NCBI GenBank assembly: GCA_963729365.1
Contig: CAVSNQ010000022.1
Location: forward strand, 620,001 to 684,000
Length of the DNA: 64,000 nucleotides
From: JASHPR01 sp963729365
GTDB taxonomy: Bacteria > Actinomycetota > Actinomycetes > Streptosporangiales > Streptosporangiaceae
Direction of reading: 5' to 3'
The translations under genes were made by a program, and so were the position numbers. Of the stretch, positions 8,653 to 15,961 are shown one piece after another. Position 1 is the first letter of the stretch, and each line of letters begins with the position of its first letter. The notes under the pieces are model-generated. The model did not search any database. It had not been told where the DNA came from and saw only the letters and a program-made list of their open reading frames with translations.

Positions 8653-8768
8653 CCCGAACCGCTTCGCGACCAGTTCTCGACGGCGTCGTTGATCGAGGTC
8701 AGGACGGCTGCGCTGCGTCGGCCCGGTCGGCCGCTCGCCAGAGGGTCGCTGACCAGGCATTACCTATA

Positions 8769-8792
8769 CTAAAGCAAAGAAGTTTGCTTTAG
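8769..8792. promoter_or_regulatory. TetR-type operator O1 (10-bp perfect arms)
   Basis: CTAAAGCAAA-gaag-TTTGCTTTAG: perfect 10-bp inverted repeat with a 4-bp spacer, 57 bp before the MFS start. A TTGCTT/TATGGT pair (8784-8789 and 8808-8813, 18-bp gap) would put the -35 box inside this operator. The TetR gene that follows the pump is the likely ligand-responsive repressor. Confidence 0.7.
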
Positions 8793-8816
8793 ATGAGAGC
8801 GCTCGGGTATGGTGCC

Positions 8817-8840
8817 CTAAAGCAAAGTTCTCTGCTTTAG
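8817..8840. promoter_or_regulatory. TetR-type operator O2, abutting the ribosome site
   Basis: CTAAAGCAAAG-tt-CTCTGCTTTAG: the same 24-bp palindrome as O1 with one mismatch in the arms, 48 bp centre to centre from O1. Its last base begins the GGAGG ribosome site of the MFS gene, so bound repressor would cover the transcript start region. Confidence 0.7.
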
Positions 8841-8849
8841 GAGGCGGCG

Positions 8850-10127
8850 ATGTCCGGTCCAGATGCGCCCGCGGTCGCTGAGGTAGCGCCGCTGGCCGCT
8901 CAGCGTGCACCCCGCCGCAGGCTGTCACCGATGGCGGCGTTCACCGGGACGTCAGCGACGTTCGCCGCGTTGTTCTTCGCGGCCGGAGCGCCGACGCCCC
9001 TGCTCTTGCAGTACCAGCACGAATGGGACTTCCCGGCCGGGTTGCTCACCGTCGCCTTCGCGGTCTACACACTGGCGCTTCTGGCCGCCCTATTGGTCGG
9101 AGGCTCGCTATCCGACCACGTCGGCCGCCGGCCGGTGCTGATCGGTTCGCTCCTCACCGAGACGGTCGCGATGGCCGTGTTCATCGTGGCTCCCGGCATC
9201 GGATGGATCATCTGCGCTCGCGTCATCCAAGGTGCCGCGACAGGGATGGCGACCAGCGCCTTCACCGCTTCGGTAGTGGAGCTGGCGCCGGTCGGGCGGG
9301 AGAGAATCGGCTCGGTCATAGCCGGGACATCGGCCGCGGGAGGCCTGGGACTCGGCGCCCTCGTGACGGGCGCCGCAATCCAGCTGACCGACGCGGCGAA
9401 CACCATCATCTTCGCCGCCCTGGCCGTGATCATGGCGGCCGGAGCCGCCGTCGCGGCACTGTCCCCTGAAACGGCTCCGCTGCGCCCGGGCGCGGCCCAG
9501 AGCCTGCTCCCCCGGGTGAAGGTCCCGCCCGCGGCTCGTCGCGAGTTCACCGCGGCCGTGCCGGTCCTGCTCGCCGCATGGATGCTCGGAGGACTTTTCA
9601 TGGGGCTGGCGCCCACCATCGTCCTCGACATCTTCCAGGTCCACAGCGGATTCGCGGGCGGAGCCACCGCGTCGATCTACCCGCTGGCCGGTGCGACGGC
9701 CGGATTTGCCCTGGGACGGCTGCCGGCGCGCCGCACGATGGTGGTCGGCAGCGCAGCGGTCCTGGTGGCCGCGGCGCTGATCGTGGGCGCTGTCGGCATC
9801 CGCGAGCTACCGCTGCTCCTGGTCGGCGGAGTAGTCGGCGGGGCCGGATTCGGGGGATCGTTTTCCGGTACCATCCGCCTCGTCAGCCCGCTCGCAGAAC
9901 AGCATCAGCGCGCGAGAATGTTCGCCGGCGTCTACATCGTGGCCTACCTAGCATTCGGCGTTCCCGTGCTCATCGCCGGCCAGCTCATCTCCCTGATCGG
10001 GCTGCTTCCGACCGTGATCGGCTACGGAACCCTCGTCCTGGTCTGTGCCACGGCCGGCCTGACCGCGCAACGCCTGGCCCGCCAGGCCACTGCCGGAAAG
10101 AGTCTCCGTGGACGTCGCGCCCCTTAA
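8850..10127 (+). CDS. MFS transporter, probable drug or metabolite efflux pump
   Basis: 425 aa with about twelve hydrophobic segments. The family A-motif between segments 2 and 3 reads GGSLSDHVGRRPVL, and TM4-5 carry RVIQGAATGMATSAF, as in drug:H+ antiporters. The ATG at 8850 follows GGAGG directly downstream of twin operators. Its stop lies 29 bp before a TetR-family gene in the same direction. Repressor-controlled export of a toxic compound that also acts as the inducer is the usual arrangement, and is inferred here. No substrate can be named. Confidence 0.85.
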   Translation: MSGPDAPAVAEVAPLAAQRAPRRRLSPMAAFTGTSATFAALFFAAGAPTPLLLQYQHEWDFPAGLLTVAFAVYTLALLAALLVGGSLSDHVGRRPVLIGSLLTETVAMAVFIVAPGIGWIICARVIQGAATGMATSAFTASVVELAPVGRERIGSVIAGTSAAGGLGLGALVTGAAIQLTDAANTIIFAALAVIMAAGAAVAALSPETAPLRPGAAQSLLPRVKVPPAARREFTAAVPVLLAAWMLGGLFMGLAPTIVLDIFQVHSGFAGGATASIYPLAGATAGFALGRLPARRTMVVGSAAVLVAAALIVGAVGIRELPLLLVGGVVGGAGFGGSFSGTIRLVSPLAEQHQRARMFAGVYIVAYLAFGVPVLIAGQLISLIGLLPTVIGYGTLVLVCATAGLTAQRLARQATAGKSLRGRRAP

Positions 10128-10150
10128 CGCCAATATCCGTGCTTTATACT
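10123..10150 (+). promoter_or_regulatory. Possible promoter for a leaderless TetR transcript
   Basis: CTTAAC (10123-10128) and TATACT (10145-10150) are separated by 16 bp. The TATACT box ends six bases before the ATG at 10157, so transcription would start at or next to the A of the start codon; no ribosome site is present. The half-site TGCTTTA of the operators overlaps this box, which hints at weak autoregulation. Confidence 0.4.
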
Positions 10151-10156
10151 GGCCGT

Positions 10157-10705
10157 ATGAGCTCAGAACGATCCCCGGCCCGGCGCACAGGAGGCCGCAG
10201 CGCCGCGGTGCTGATGTCGATCAAGCAGGCCGTCGAGGAACTGGTTGCCGAGCGCGGCAGTGAACGGGTGACGATCCCCATGGTCGCCGAGCGGGCCGGG
10301 GTGAACCATTCGAGCGTCTACCGCCGCTGGGGCGATGCGCAGACGATGATCAACGACCTCGCCACCTACCGGCTCAACCCCGAACGCGGACTTCCGCACA
10401 CAGGGGATCTCCGCGCCGACCTGACGGCCTGGGCCAGCGAAATCGTCACCCACTACAGCAGGCCGGTCAACGCGGCCCTGCTGCGCGGTGGTGCCGCCTC
10501 GGCCGGCGAGAGCGAGTCAGACTGCCTGCGCAACCGCCGGGCAGAAGCCGCCGCCCTGGTTGCAGCCGACGGACCGGACAGCCCGGTCACCAGCGACGAC
10601 GTGATCGACTACGTCGTCGCCCCGATCATCTACCGGGTCATCTTCCTGCCCTGGACTCTCGACGACTCCAGCGCGAAAGCGCTCGTCGACCACCTCTTCG
10701 ACTGA
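10157..10705 (+). CDS. TetR family transcriptional regulator
   Basis: 182 aa. The N-terminal helix-turn-helix covers about residues 15-65 (IKQAVEELVAERGSERVTIPMVAERAGVNHSSVYRRWGD), a classic TetR fold with YRRWG closing the recognition helix. The C-terminal ligand and dimer domain has VIDYVVAPIIYR near the end, as in the TetR_C subgroup found with actinobacterial MFS pumps. The ATG at 10157 is chosen because the recognisable domain begins just after it; the longer frame upstream overlaps the transporter. It is expected to bind the twin palindromes in front of the pump gene. Confidence 0.85.
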   Translation: MSSERSPARRTGGRSAAVLMSIKQAVEELVAERGSERVTIPMVAERAGVNHSSVYRRWGDAQTMINDLATYRLNPERGLPHTGDLRADLTAWASEIVTHYSRPVNAALLRGGAASAGESESDCLRNRRAEAAALVAADGPDSPVTSDDVIDYVVAPIIYRVIFLPWTLDDSSAKALVDHLFD

Positions 10706-10815
10706 AATAAGGCGGCCTTCTGGCCGACACAGACGTCCGCCATGCCCCCACCGGCCGTGACGCCAGGCCCCAAGTGACAGCCAGACGGCCCAATCCCGGA
10801 GCGAAGGAGCAGCAC

Positions 10816-11646
10816 ATGACAGCCGGCGCAGTCACCGCAGACGGGCGCGCGCGCGTCCTCGCGGACGGACATCAGATGCCGATGCTGGGCCTCGGCGTCT
10901 GGCAGGTGCCCGACGGGGCGGAGGCCGTGAACGCCGTCCGCTGGGCGCTCGACCTGGGGTATCGCCATATCGACACCGCTCAGGCCTACGGTAACGAGGA
11001 GAGCGTCGGACGGGCGCTGCGCGACAGCGGAGTCCCGCGCGGCGAGGTCTTCATCACGACCAAGTTCTACCCAGGGCGCAAAGACCCCGTGGCCGAAGCC
11101 GAGCAGAGCCTCAGGCGCCTCGGCGTCGACCAGGTCGACCTGTACATCGTGCACTGGCCGCGCGGCGGTCCCGTCTGGGCCTGGCCGGGGATGGAACGGG
11201 CTCGCGAGCGCGGGCTCGCCCGCTCCGTCGGCGTCTCCAACTTCGGCGCCAGGGAGCTAGAAGAGGTGATAGCAGCCGGGACAATCCCGCCGGCGGTCAA
11301 CCAGGTGCAGTTCAGCGCGCTGCAGTACCGGCGCGCGCTGCTGGACGCCTGCCGGCGGCAGAACGTTGCGCTCGAGGCCTACAGCCCCCTGGGGACCGGC
11401 CGGCACCTGTCCAACGCGACGGTGAACCGGGTCGCGCAGCGGGTGGGGCGGACACCCGCGCAGGTGCTGTTGCGCTGGTGCCTGCAGCATGCAGTTCCGG
11501 TCATCCCCAAATCGACTCACCGCGAGCGGATAGCCGAGAACGCGCAGATCTTCGACTTCACCCTGTCGGACGAGGACATGGCCGACCTCGACGAGCTCGA
11601 CCAGACCCACGGCACCGGAGGCGCCCTCGAACGCCCATGGTGGTAG
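10816..11646 (+). CDS. Aldo/keto reductase (AKR, 2,5-diketo-gluconate reductase type)
   Basis: 276 aa from ATG 10816, six bases after AAGGAG. The NADPH-dependent TIM-barrel reductase has its full tetrad: Asp53 and Tyr58 in HIDTAQAYGNE, Lys83 in TTKFYP and His113 in IVHWP. GVSNFG and the nucleotide-binding VIPKSTHRERI are also present. The family reduces carbonyls to alcohols in detoxification and sugar metabolism. It stands alone between the TetR gene and a convergent hydrolase, and the substrate is unknown. Confidence 0.88.
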   Translation: MTAGAVTADGRARVLADGHQMPMLGLGVWQVPDGAEAVNAVRWALDLGYRHIDTAQAYGNEESVGRALRDSGVPRGEVFITTKFYPGRKDPVAEAEQSLRRLGVDQVDLYIVHWPRGGPVWAWPGMERARERGLARSVGVSNFGARELEEVIAAGTIPPAVNQVQFSALQYRRALLDACRRQNVALEAYSPLGTGRHLSNATVNRVAQRVGRTPAQVLLRWCLQHAVPVIPKSTHRERIAENAQIFDFTLSDEDMADLDELDQTHGTGGALERPWW

Positions 11647-11714
11647 GCAACGGCCCGGACTGAACGCCGGCGAGCTATCGAGCTCCTATGCGGCGATCTG
11701 TTTCCCGGATGGCG

Positions 11715-12587
11715 TCATCGCGGTGCCTGCGGCCGACTGTCGGCGGATGCCTCGGGAGCTACCTCGGCGAGGAAGTCGCGCACGACGCGCTGGAACAGCT
11801 CAGGCTCGTCGCTGGGCGGTGAGTGGCCCGACTTCTCGAAGATCACCAGCTGTGAGTCCGGGATGAGTGCCGCGATGGTCTCTGACATCGCCACCGGGGT
11901 CACCCAGTCGTGCCGGCCGACGGTGATCAAAGTGGGGCAGCGCACGCCGGGAAGGGCCGGCTTAACGTCGTAGGCCGGCCGGTTCTGCTGGAAGCACCAG
12001 TTGTGGGTCTCGTGCCGGTAGCTCCCGTTCTCTACTCTCGCGGCCGCCCGTTCCCGGTCGTCCTCGTATGAATACAGTGGGGCGATCTCGGCCCAGCGCG
12101 CCTTGAGATCGGCGTCGTCGCGGATGTGACCGGTCCAGTAGCGCTCGAAGTTGTCCCAGTTGATGTTCACGCGCGTCTGCTTGCGCGCGTTCTCGAACAC
12201 CAGCTTCAGGTTTGTGCTGTCCGGGGATGTGTCGCGGAGGATCATGGCGCGAGTGTGCTCGGGGTAGGCGATGGCGTACTCCATTGCGATGAAGCCGCCG
12301 TACGAGCCCCCGGCCACAATGACCTGGTCGACACCCAGCCACTGACGCACCCCGTCCAGGTCCGCCGCCCACTGCGCGTGGCTGTATGGCGGCTTGCCCT
12401 CACTGATGCCGCAGCCGCGAGCGTCGTAGACCACGATCCGGAACGTGTCTGCCAGCCACCCGAAGCTCGCCCTCGGCTCGGCCAGGGAACCAATGCCACC
12501 GCCGCCGTGATGCACGATGATGACCGGGGCCCCGTCAGGACCCAGCACTTCAACATTCAGACTGTTGTCGTTGATCAGCACGAACAT
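11715..12587 (-). CDS. Alpha/beta hydrolase, proline iminopeptidase-like
   Basis: 290 aa; the ATG at 12587 has AAGGAGGAGG eight bases upstream. The protein has the oxyanion loop HHGGGGIG, the nucleophile elbow AGGSYGG (Ser about 95), Asp in VGRHDWVTP and His in EKSGHSP. The early DARGCGIS segment and cap region resemble prolyl aminopeptidases, but small esterases and lactonases share them. It lies 83 bp downstream of the phosphotransferase on the same strand and may be co-transcribed with it. Hydrolase fold is certain; the substrate is not. Confidence 0.85.
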   Translation of the reverse strand: MFVLINDNSLNVEVLGPDGAPVIIVHHGGGGIGSLAEPRASFGWLADTFRIVVYDARGCGISEGKPPYSHAQWAADLDGVRQWLGVDQVIVAGGSYGGFIAMEYAIAYPEHTRAMILRDTSPDSTNLKLVFENARKQTRVNINWDNFERYWTGHIRDDADLKARWAEIAPLYSYEDDRERAAARVENGSYRHETHNWCFQQNRPAYDVKPALPGVRCPTLITVGRHDWVTPVAMSETIAALIPDSQLVIFEKSGHSPPSDEPELFQRVVRDFLAEVAPEASADSRPQAPR

Positions 12588-12670
12588 CTGGCCTCCTCCT
12601 TAATGCCCGTGGCTGCCGGGAACGCCGGCGGCCTGGTCTCACCAGGCCTCGCTGAGCACCGTACAACGGC

Positions 12671-13723
12671 TCAGGAGTTCAGCGAGGCCAGCGCCTGCCG
12701 GGCACGATCCTCGACGCCTCGACCGAGCGCCGCGGCGTCGCTGCCGCCGGTTCCCATGGCGTTGGCCGCGTACCGTACGAAGACTCCTTCGCCGATGCAG
12801 GCGAGCTTCCACTGGGCGAATGCCACGTAGAACCCCAGGTTGGTCAGATCGCGGCCGGAGTGGGCGGCATAGCGCTCCGCCACGTCGGCCCGGCTGGGGA
12901 AGCCAGGCAGCGCCGTGGCGGCGAGCCGCAGCGGGTCGGAAGCCGCCCTCGGCCCGGGGCCGCTGCCCCAGTACGCCATCAGGGTGCCAACATCGGCCAG
13001 CGCGTCACCCAGCGTGCACAGCTCCCAGTCCAGCACCGCCTGGACCTGGCCTTCGGCGGAGAGGATGGTGTTATCCAGGCGGTAGTCGCCGTGCACGAGA
13101 GCCGTTCCCTGCTGGGCCGGGACCCGGCCGGCGAGCAGGTCGTGCACCTTGTCGACCAGTGGCACCGGGCGGTAGACGCCGACCTCGCGGGCCTGCTGCT
13201 GTGACTGGCCGAACTGCCTATGCCACCGGCGCAGCTGCCGCTCGATGTAGCCGTCGTGCCGGGCCAGGTCACCGAGCCCGATGGCATCGACATCCAGCTC
13301 GTGGATGGCGACCAGCACGTCAACGAGGTCGTGGCCCGCTGTCATCCGGGTTGCCTCGTCGAGGGCGGCCGCGGCCTCGGCGGGCCCGCGCAGGACGTAG
13401 CCGTCGACGAAGGCCATCACGTAGAAAGGCCGGCCGTTGACTGCCTCGTCGGCACAGTAGCCCAGGGCCGCCGGGACCGGCACCGGCGTGTCGCGCAGGG
13501 CAGAGATGATGCGGTGTTCCCGGGCCATGTCATGGGCCGTCGGCAGGACGTGGCTGATCGGCGGGCGGCGCAGCACGATCCGGCGGCCCGCGGCATCGGT
13601 GACCGCATAAGTCAGGTTGGAGCGGCCGCCGGCGATCAGCGCGAAGTCAAACGGCGGCTGCAGGCCCGCAACGTTGGCCAGCAGCCAGCCCGACACCGCC
13701 GACGGGTTGATGCCTTCCGTCAT
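12671..13723 (-). CDS. APH-family phosphotransferase (kinase-like), substrate unknown
   Basis: 350 aa with the protein-kinase-like fold of aminoglycoside and choline phosphotransferases. The catalytic loop VHGDYRLDNTI contains the Brenner-motif Asp and Asn, and AVLDWELCTLGD supplies the metal-binding Asp. The N-terminal GGRSNLTYAV and VLRRPP correspond to the ATP-binding lobe. This subgroup is also found as the N-terminal half of ACAD10/11-type acyl-CoA dehydrogenases, where it phosphorylates 4-hydroxyacyl-CoA; here it is a stand-alone protein. A role in lipid or hydroxyacyl metabolism is more likely than antibiotic resistance but is not proven. Confidence 0.82.
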   Translation of the reverse strand: MTEGINPSAVSGWLLANVAGLQPPFDFALIAGGRSNLTYAVTDAAGRRIVLRRPPISHVLPTAHDMAREHRIISALRDTPVPVPAALGYCADEAVNGRPFYVMAFVDGYVLRGPAEAAAALDEATRMTAGHDLVDVLVAIHELDVDAIGLGDLARHDGYIERQLRRWHRQFGQSQQQAREVGVYRPVPLVDKVHDLLAGRVPAQQGTALVHGDYRLDNTILSAEGQVQAVLDWELCTLGDALADVGTLMAYWGSGPGPRAASDPLRLAATALPGFPSRADVAERYAAHSGRDLTNLGFYVAFAQWKLACIGEGVFVRYAANAMGTGGSDAAALGRGVEDRARQALASLNS

Positions 13724-13726
13724 CTG

Positions 13727-13807
13727 TCAGGGTCTCCCGCTGAGCCGGGCCTGCAGGCGGCGCATGCCGCCGCCGGTGACGATGGCGACCCGGTCCGCGA
13801 TATCCAT
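13727..13807 (-). pseudogene. N-terminal remnant of a short-chain dehydrogenase
   Basis: A 26-codon frame starts at ATG 13807 behind a good ribosome site (GGAGGGG) and reads MDIADRVAIVTGGG, the exact opening of an SDR with the start of the TGxxxGxG motif. It then jumps to an unrelated tail and a TGA at 13727. The remaining 230 or so residues are missing. A deletion inside an SDR gene that once preceded the phosphotransferase explains this. Confidence 0.6.
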
Positions 13808-14136
13808 GACACAACCCCTCCGGGTGATGGACCGTCCGGCCATGTCGAGTGTCCCGATCCCGGGCGTCGGCGGCCGCAGCCGGGGTCCGGGATCCCCATC
13901 ATGCTACGGCGGCGCGGCCGTCGCCGATGATCATGTCGTTCACCGGGCCGGGGGTCAGTCCGTGACGATGGGCACCCACCAACCAGATGAGGGTGTCTTC
14001 AGGTCGGTACTGGCCGAGAATGTCGACTGGGGTGGGTGTCGACTTGGTGCTTAGGGGTACACCCGGAATGTTGTGACGCAGTTGACAGTGGCATCATGCA
14101 GGTTGGGCACCCGCGGCCGTGAGAGGCAGTCATCCA
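13808..14136. other. Non-coding gap
   Basis: About 330 bp between the SDR remnant and the redoxin gene. It contains two copies of TGTCGACT (14021 and 14037, 16 bp apart) and a TTGACA at 14082-14087 without a convincing -10 partner. No gene or stable hairpin is evident. Confidence 0.4.
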
Positions 14137-14736
14137 ATGCGTCCTGACATCAGACCTGGCGGCATCTTCCCCGATTACTCTCTCCCGGACCACACCGGCA
14201 CGGTGCGCACGCTGAGCGAACTTCAGGGTCGCGATCCGCTGGTCCTCACCCTCGCCCGCGGCAACTACTGCCCCAAAGAGCATCAGCAGCACCTCGAGTT
14301 GGCGGCCAACTACTCCAAGATCGCGGTGGCCTACACCCAGATCGCCACTATCGCCACTGACGACCATCACACGCTGCAAGAGTTCCGCGCCTCGGTCGGC
14401 GCCCAGTGGCCTTTCCTGGCCGACCCAGGGCGGACCGTCCAGCAGGACCTCGACATCCAGGAGTACACCGACCCCGAGCACAACCCCATGATCCCGCACA
14501 CGCTCGTACTGAAGCCGGGACTGGTCATCCACAGTGTCTACAACGGCTACTGGTTCTGGGGCCGCCCGTCGTTCTACGACCTGTGGCATGACCTGCGCGC
14601 CGCCACTATGGAGATCCGCCCGGACTGGGACCTGGGCACCCCGGGACTCCGCGAAGCCTGGGACGCGGGCGACTACTCGAAGTTTCACGGCTGGGACCGG
14701 CGGTCCCCGAAATCGACGCCGACATCGTATGTGTGA
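14137..14736 (+). CDS. Redoxin-domain protein, one-Cys peroxiredoxin-like
   Basis: 199 aa from ATG 14137 with GAGAGG upstream. The AhpC/TSA-type thioredoxin fold is recognisable from PGGIFPDYSLPDHTG, LARGNYCPKEHQQH and FLADPGRTVQQDL. The only Cys, about residue 45 in RGNYCPK, sits where peroxidatic or thioredoxin cysteines are found; no resolving partner follows. The extended C-terminus (WGRPSFYDLWHDLR..WDLG) is typical of an uncharacterised actinobacterial subgroup. Thiol peroxidase activity is possible but unproven. It has no clear operon partner. Confidence 0.75.
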   Translation: MRPDIRPGGIFPDYSLPDHTGTVRTLSELQGRDPLVLTLARGNYCPKEHQQHLELAANYSKIAVAYTQIATIATDDHHTLQEFRASVGAQWPFLADPGRTVQQDLDIQEYTDPEHNPMIPHTLVLKPGLVIHSVYNGYWFWGRPSFYDLWHDLRAATMEIRPDWDLGTPGLREAWDAGDYSKFHGWDRRSPKSTPTSYV

Positions 14737-14904
14737 CAGAGCGACGACTGTCGGCGCATTCAGCGGCCCGCGGCGAATGACCTGGGTAGGCCCGGTAACG
14801 CACGCCCTCCGGGTTCGTGTCGTGGCGCTTGGCTAAGGCGCGGCGAGTTGTGCAAGGCGGGTCACCCTGGTGGCCAGCCAAGAATCACGGAGGGGGCGAG
14901 GCCA

Positions 14905-15855
14905 GTGCGCACGCCGGTATGCGAGATGCTCGGGATTGAACAACCGATCGTGCAGGCACCCATGGCCGCGATTCCCGGCCTGGCCGCGGCGGTCTCGAAT
15001 GCCGGCGCGCTTGGCATGGTGACGCTCACGTGGTCCGATGACGCCGCAGCCGTCGTTCGTGAGACAGCGGCGCTGACCGCGCGGCCGTTCGGGGGCAACT
15101 TCGTTCTCACCGAAGATTTTCACCGTCGCCTTGACCAGGCCCTCGAAGCCGGCTTGCGGATCGTCTCGTTTATGTGGGGAGATCCCAGCAGCTACGTCGA
15201 GCCTGTGCACGCGGCCGGAGGAGTCGTTATGCACACCGTCGGCAGTGCCGAGGAGGCACGGCGGGCGGTCGCCTCCGGCGTGGACGTGATCGTGGCCCAG
15301 GGCTGGGAGGCCGGCGGGCACGTCTGGAGTACCGTCGCGACACTGCCCCTGGTGCCCGCCGTGGTGGACGCGGTGACGCCGGTGCCGGTGATCGCGGCTG
15401 GCGGGATCGGTGACGCTCGCGGAGTCGCCGCGGTGCTCGCCCTCGGCGCCCAGGCCGCATGGCTGGGCACGCGGTTCCTGCTGGCCGAGGAGATGCCGAT
15501 CCACGAGGACTACCGGCGCAAGCTGATGGCGGCGGCCGAGACCGATCCGCAGTTGTATCCCAACCTCTACGAGGTCGGGTGGCCCGATTCTCCCCACCGC
15601 GCGCTCCGCAACTCAACGGCCAGGGCGTGGGAGGCCGCGGGCCGCCCGCCACTCGCGCAGCGGCCAGGAGCGGGCGACGTGATCGCGCACTTCGCTTCCG
15701 GCGAAGCAATCGTTCGTTACGAGCCAGCACCGCCGATGGTCGGGACGACCGGTGAGATCGAAGCGCTCTCGATGTGGGCCGGACAGGGTGTTGCCCTCGC
15801 CAGGCAGCCACAGTCAGCGGCGGACATCGTGACCGAGCTCACTTCCCGCCTGTAA
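14905..15855 (+). CDS. Nitronate monooxygenase family flavoprotein
   Basis: 316 aa from GTG 14905, which is preceded by GGAGGGGG; the frame extends upstream but without a ribosome site. FMN-dependent TIM barrel of the 2-nitropropane dioxygenase family. Seen: IVQAPMAAI at the N-terminus, the GNFVL and VMHTVGSAEEARRA strands, QGWEAGGH with the conserved His, and the phosphate-binding AAGGIGDARGVAAVLALGAQAAWLGTRF. These enzymes oxidise toxic nitronates or act as enoyl reductases in secondary metabolism. It stands alone, convergent with the next gene. Confidence 0.88.
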   Translation: MRTPVCEMLGIEQPIVQAPMAAIPGLAAAVSNAGALGMVTLTWSDDAAAVVRETAALTARPFGGNFVLTEDFHRRLDQALEAGLRIVSFMWGDPSSYVEPVHAAGGVVMHTVGSAEEARRAVASGVDVIVAQGWEAGGHVWSTVATLPLVPAVVDAVTPVPVIAAGGIGDARGVAAVLALGAQAAWLGTRFLLAEEMPIHEDYRRKLMAAAETDPQLYPNLYEVGWPDSPHRALRNSTARAWEAAGRPPLAQRPGAGDVIAHFASGEAIVRYEPAPPMVGTTGEIEALSMWAGQGVALARQPQSAADIVTELTSRL

Positions 15856-15961
15856 CCCAGGTCGGAGGCGCTCGCCCCGTGACCGCCGGCGCTTTTGTCC
15901 TCGGCCGGCAGCAAGCACGTCAAAGCTGGGGATGGTCCCTCCCGTGCGGTGCCGTTCCCGG

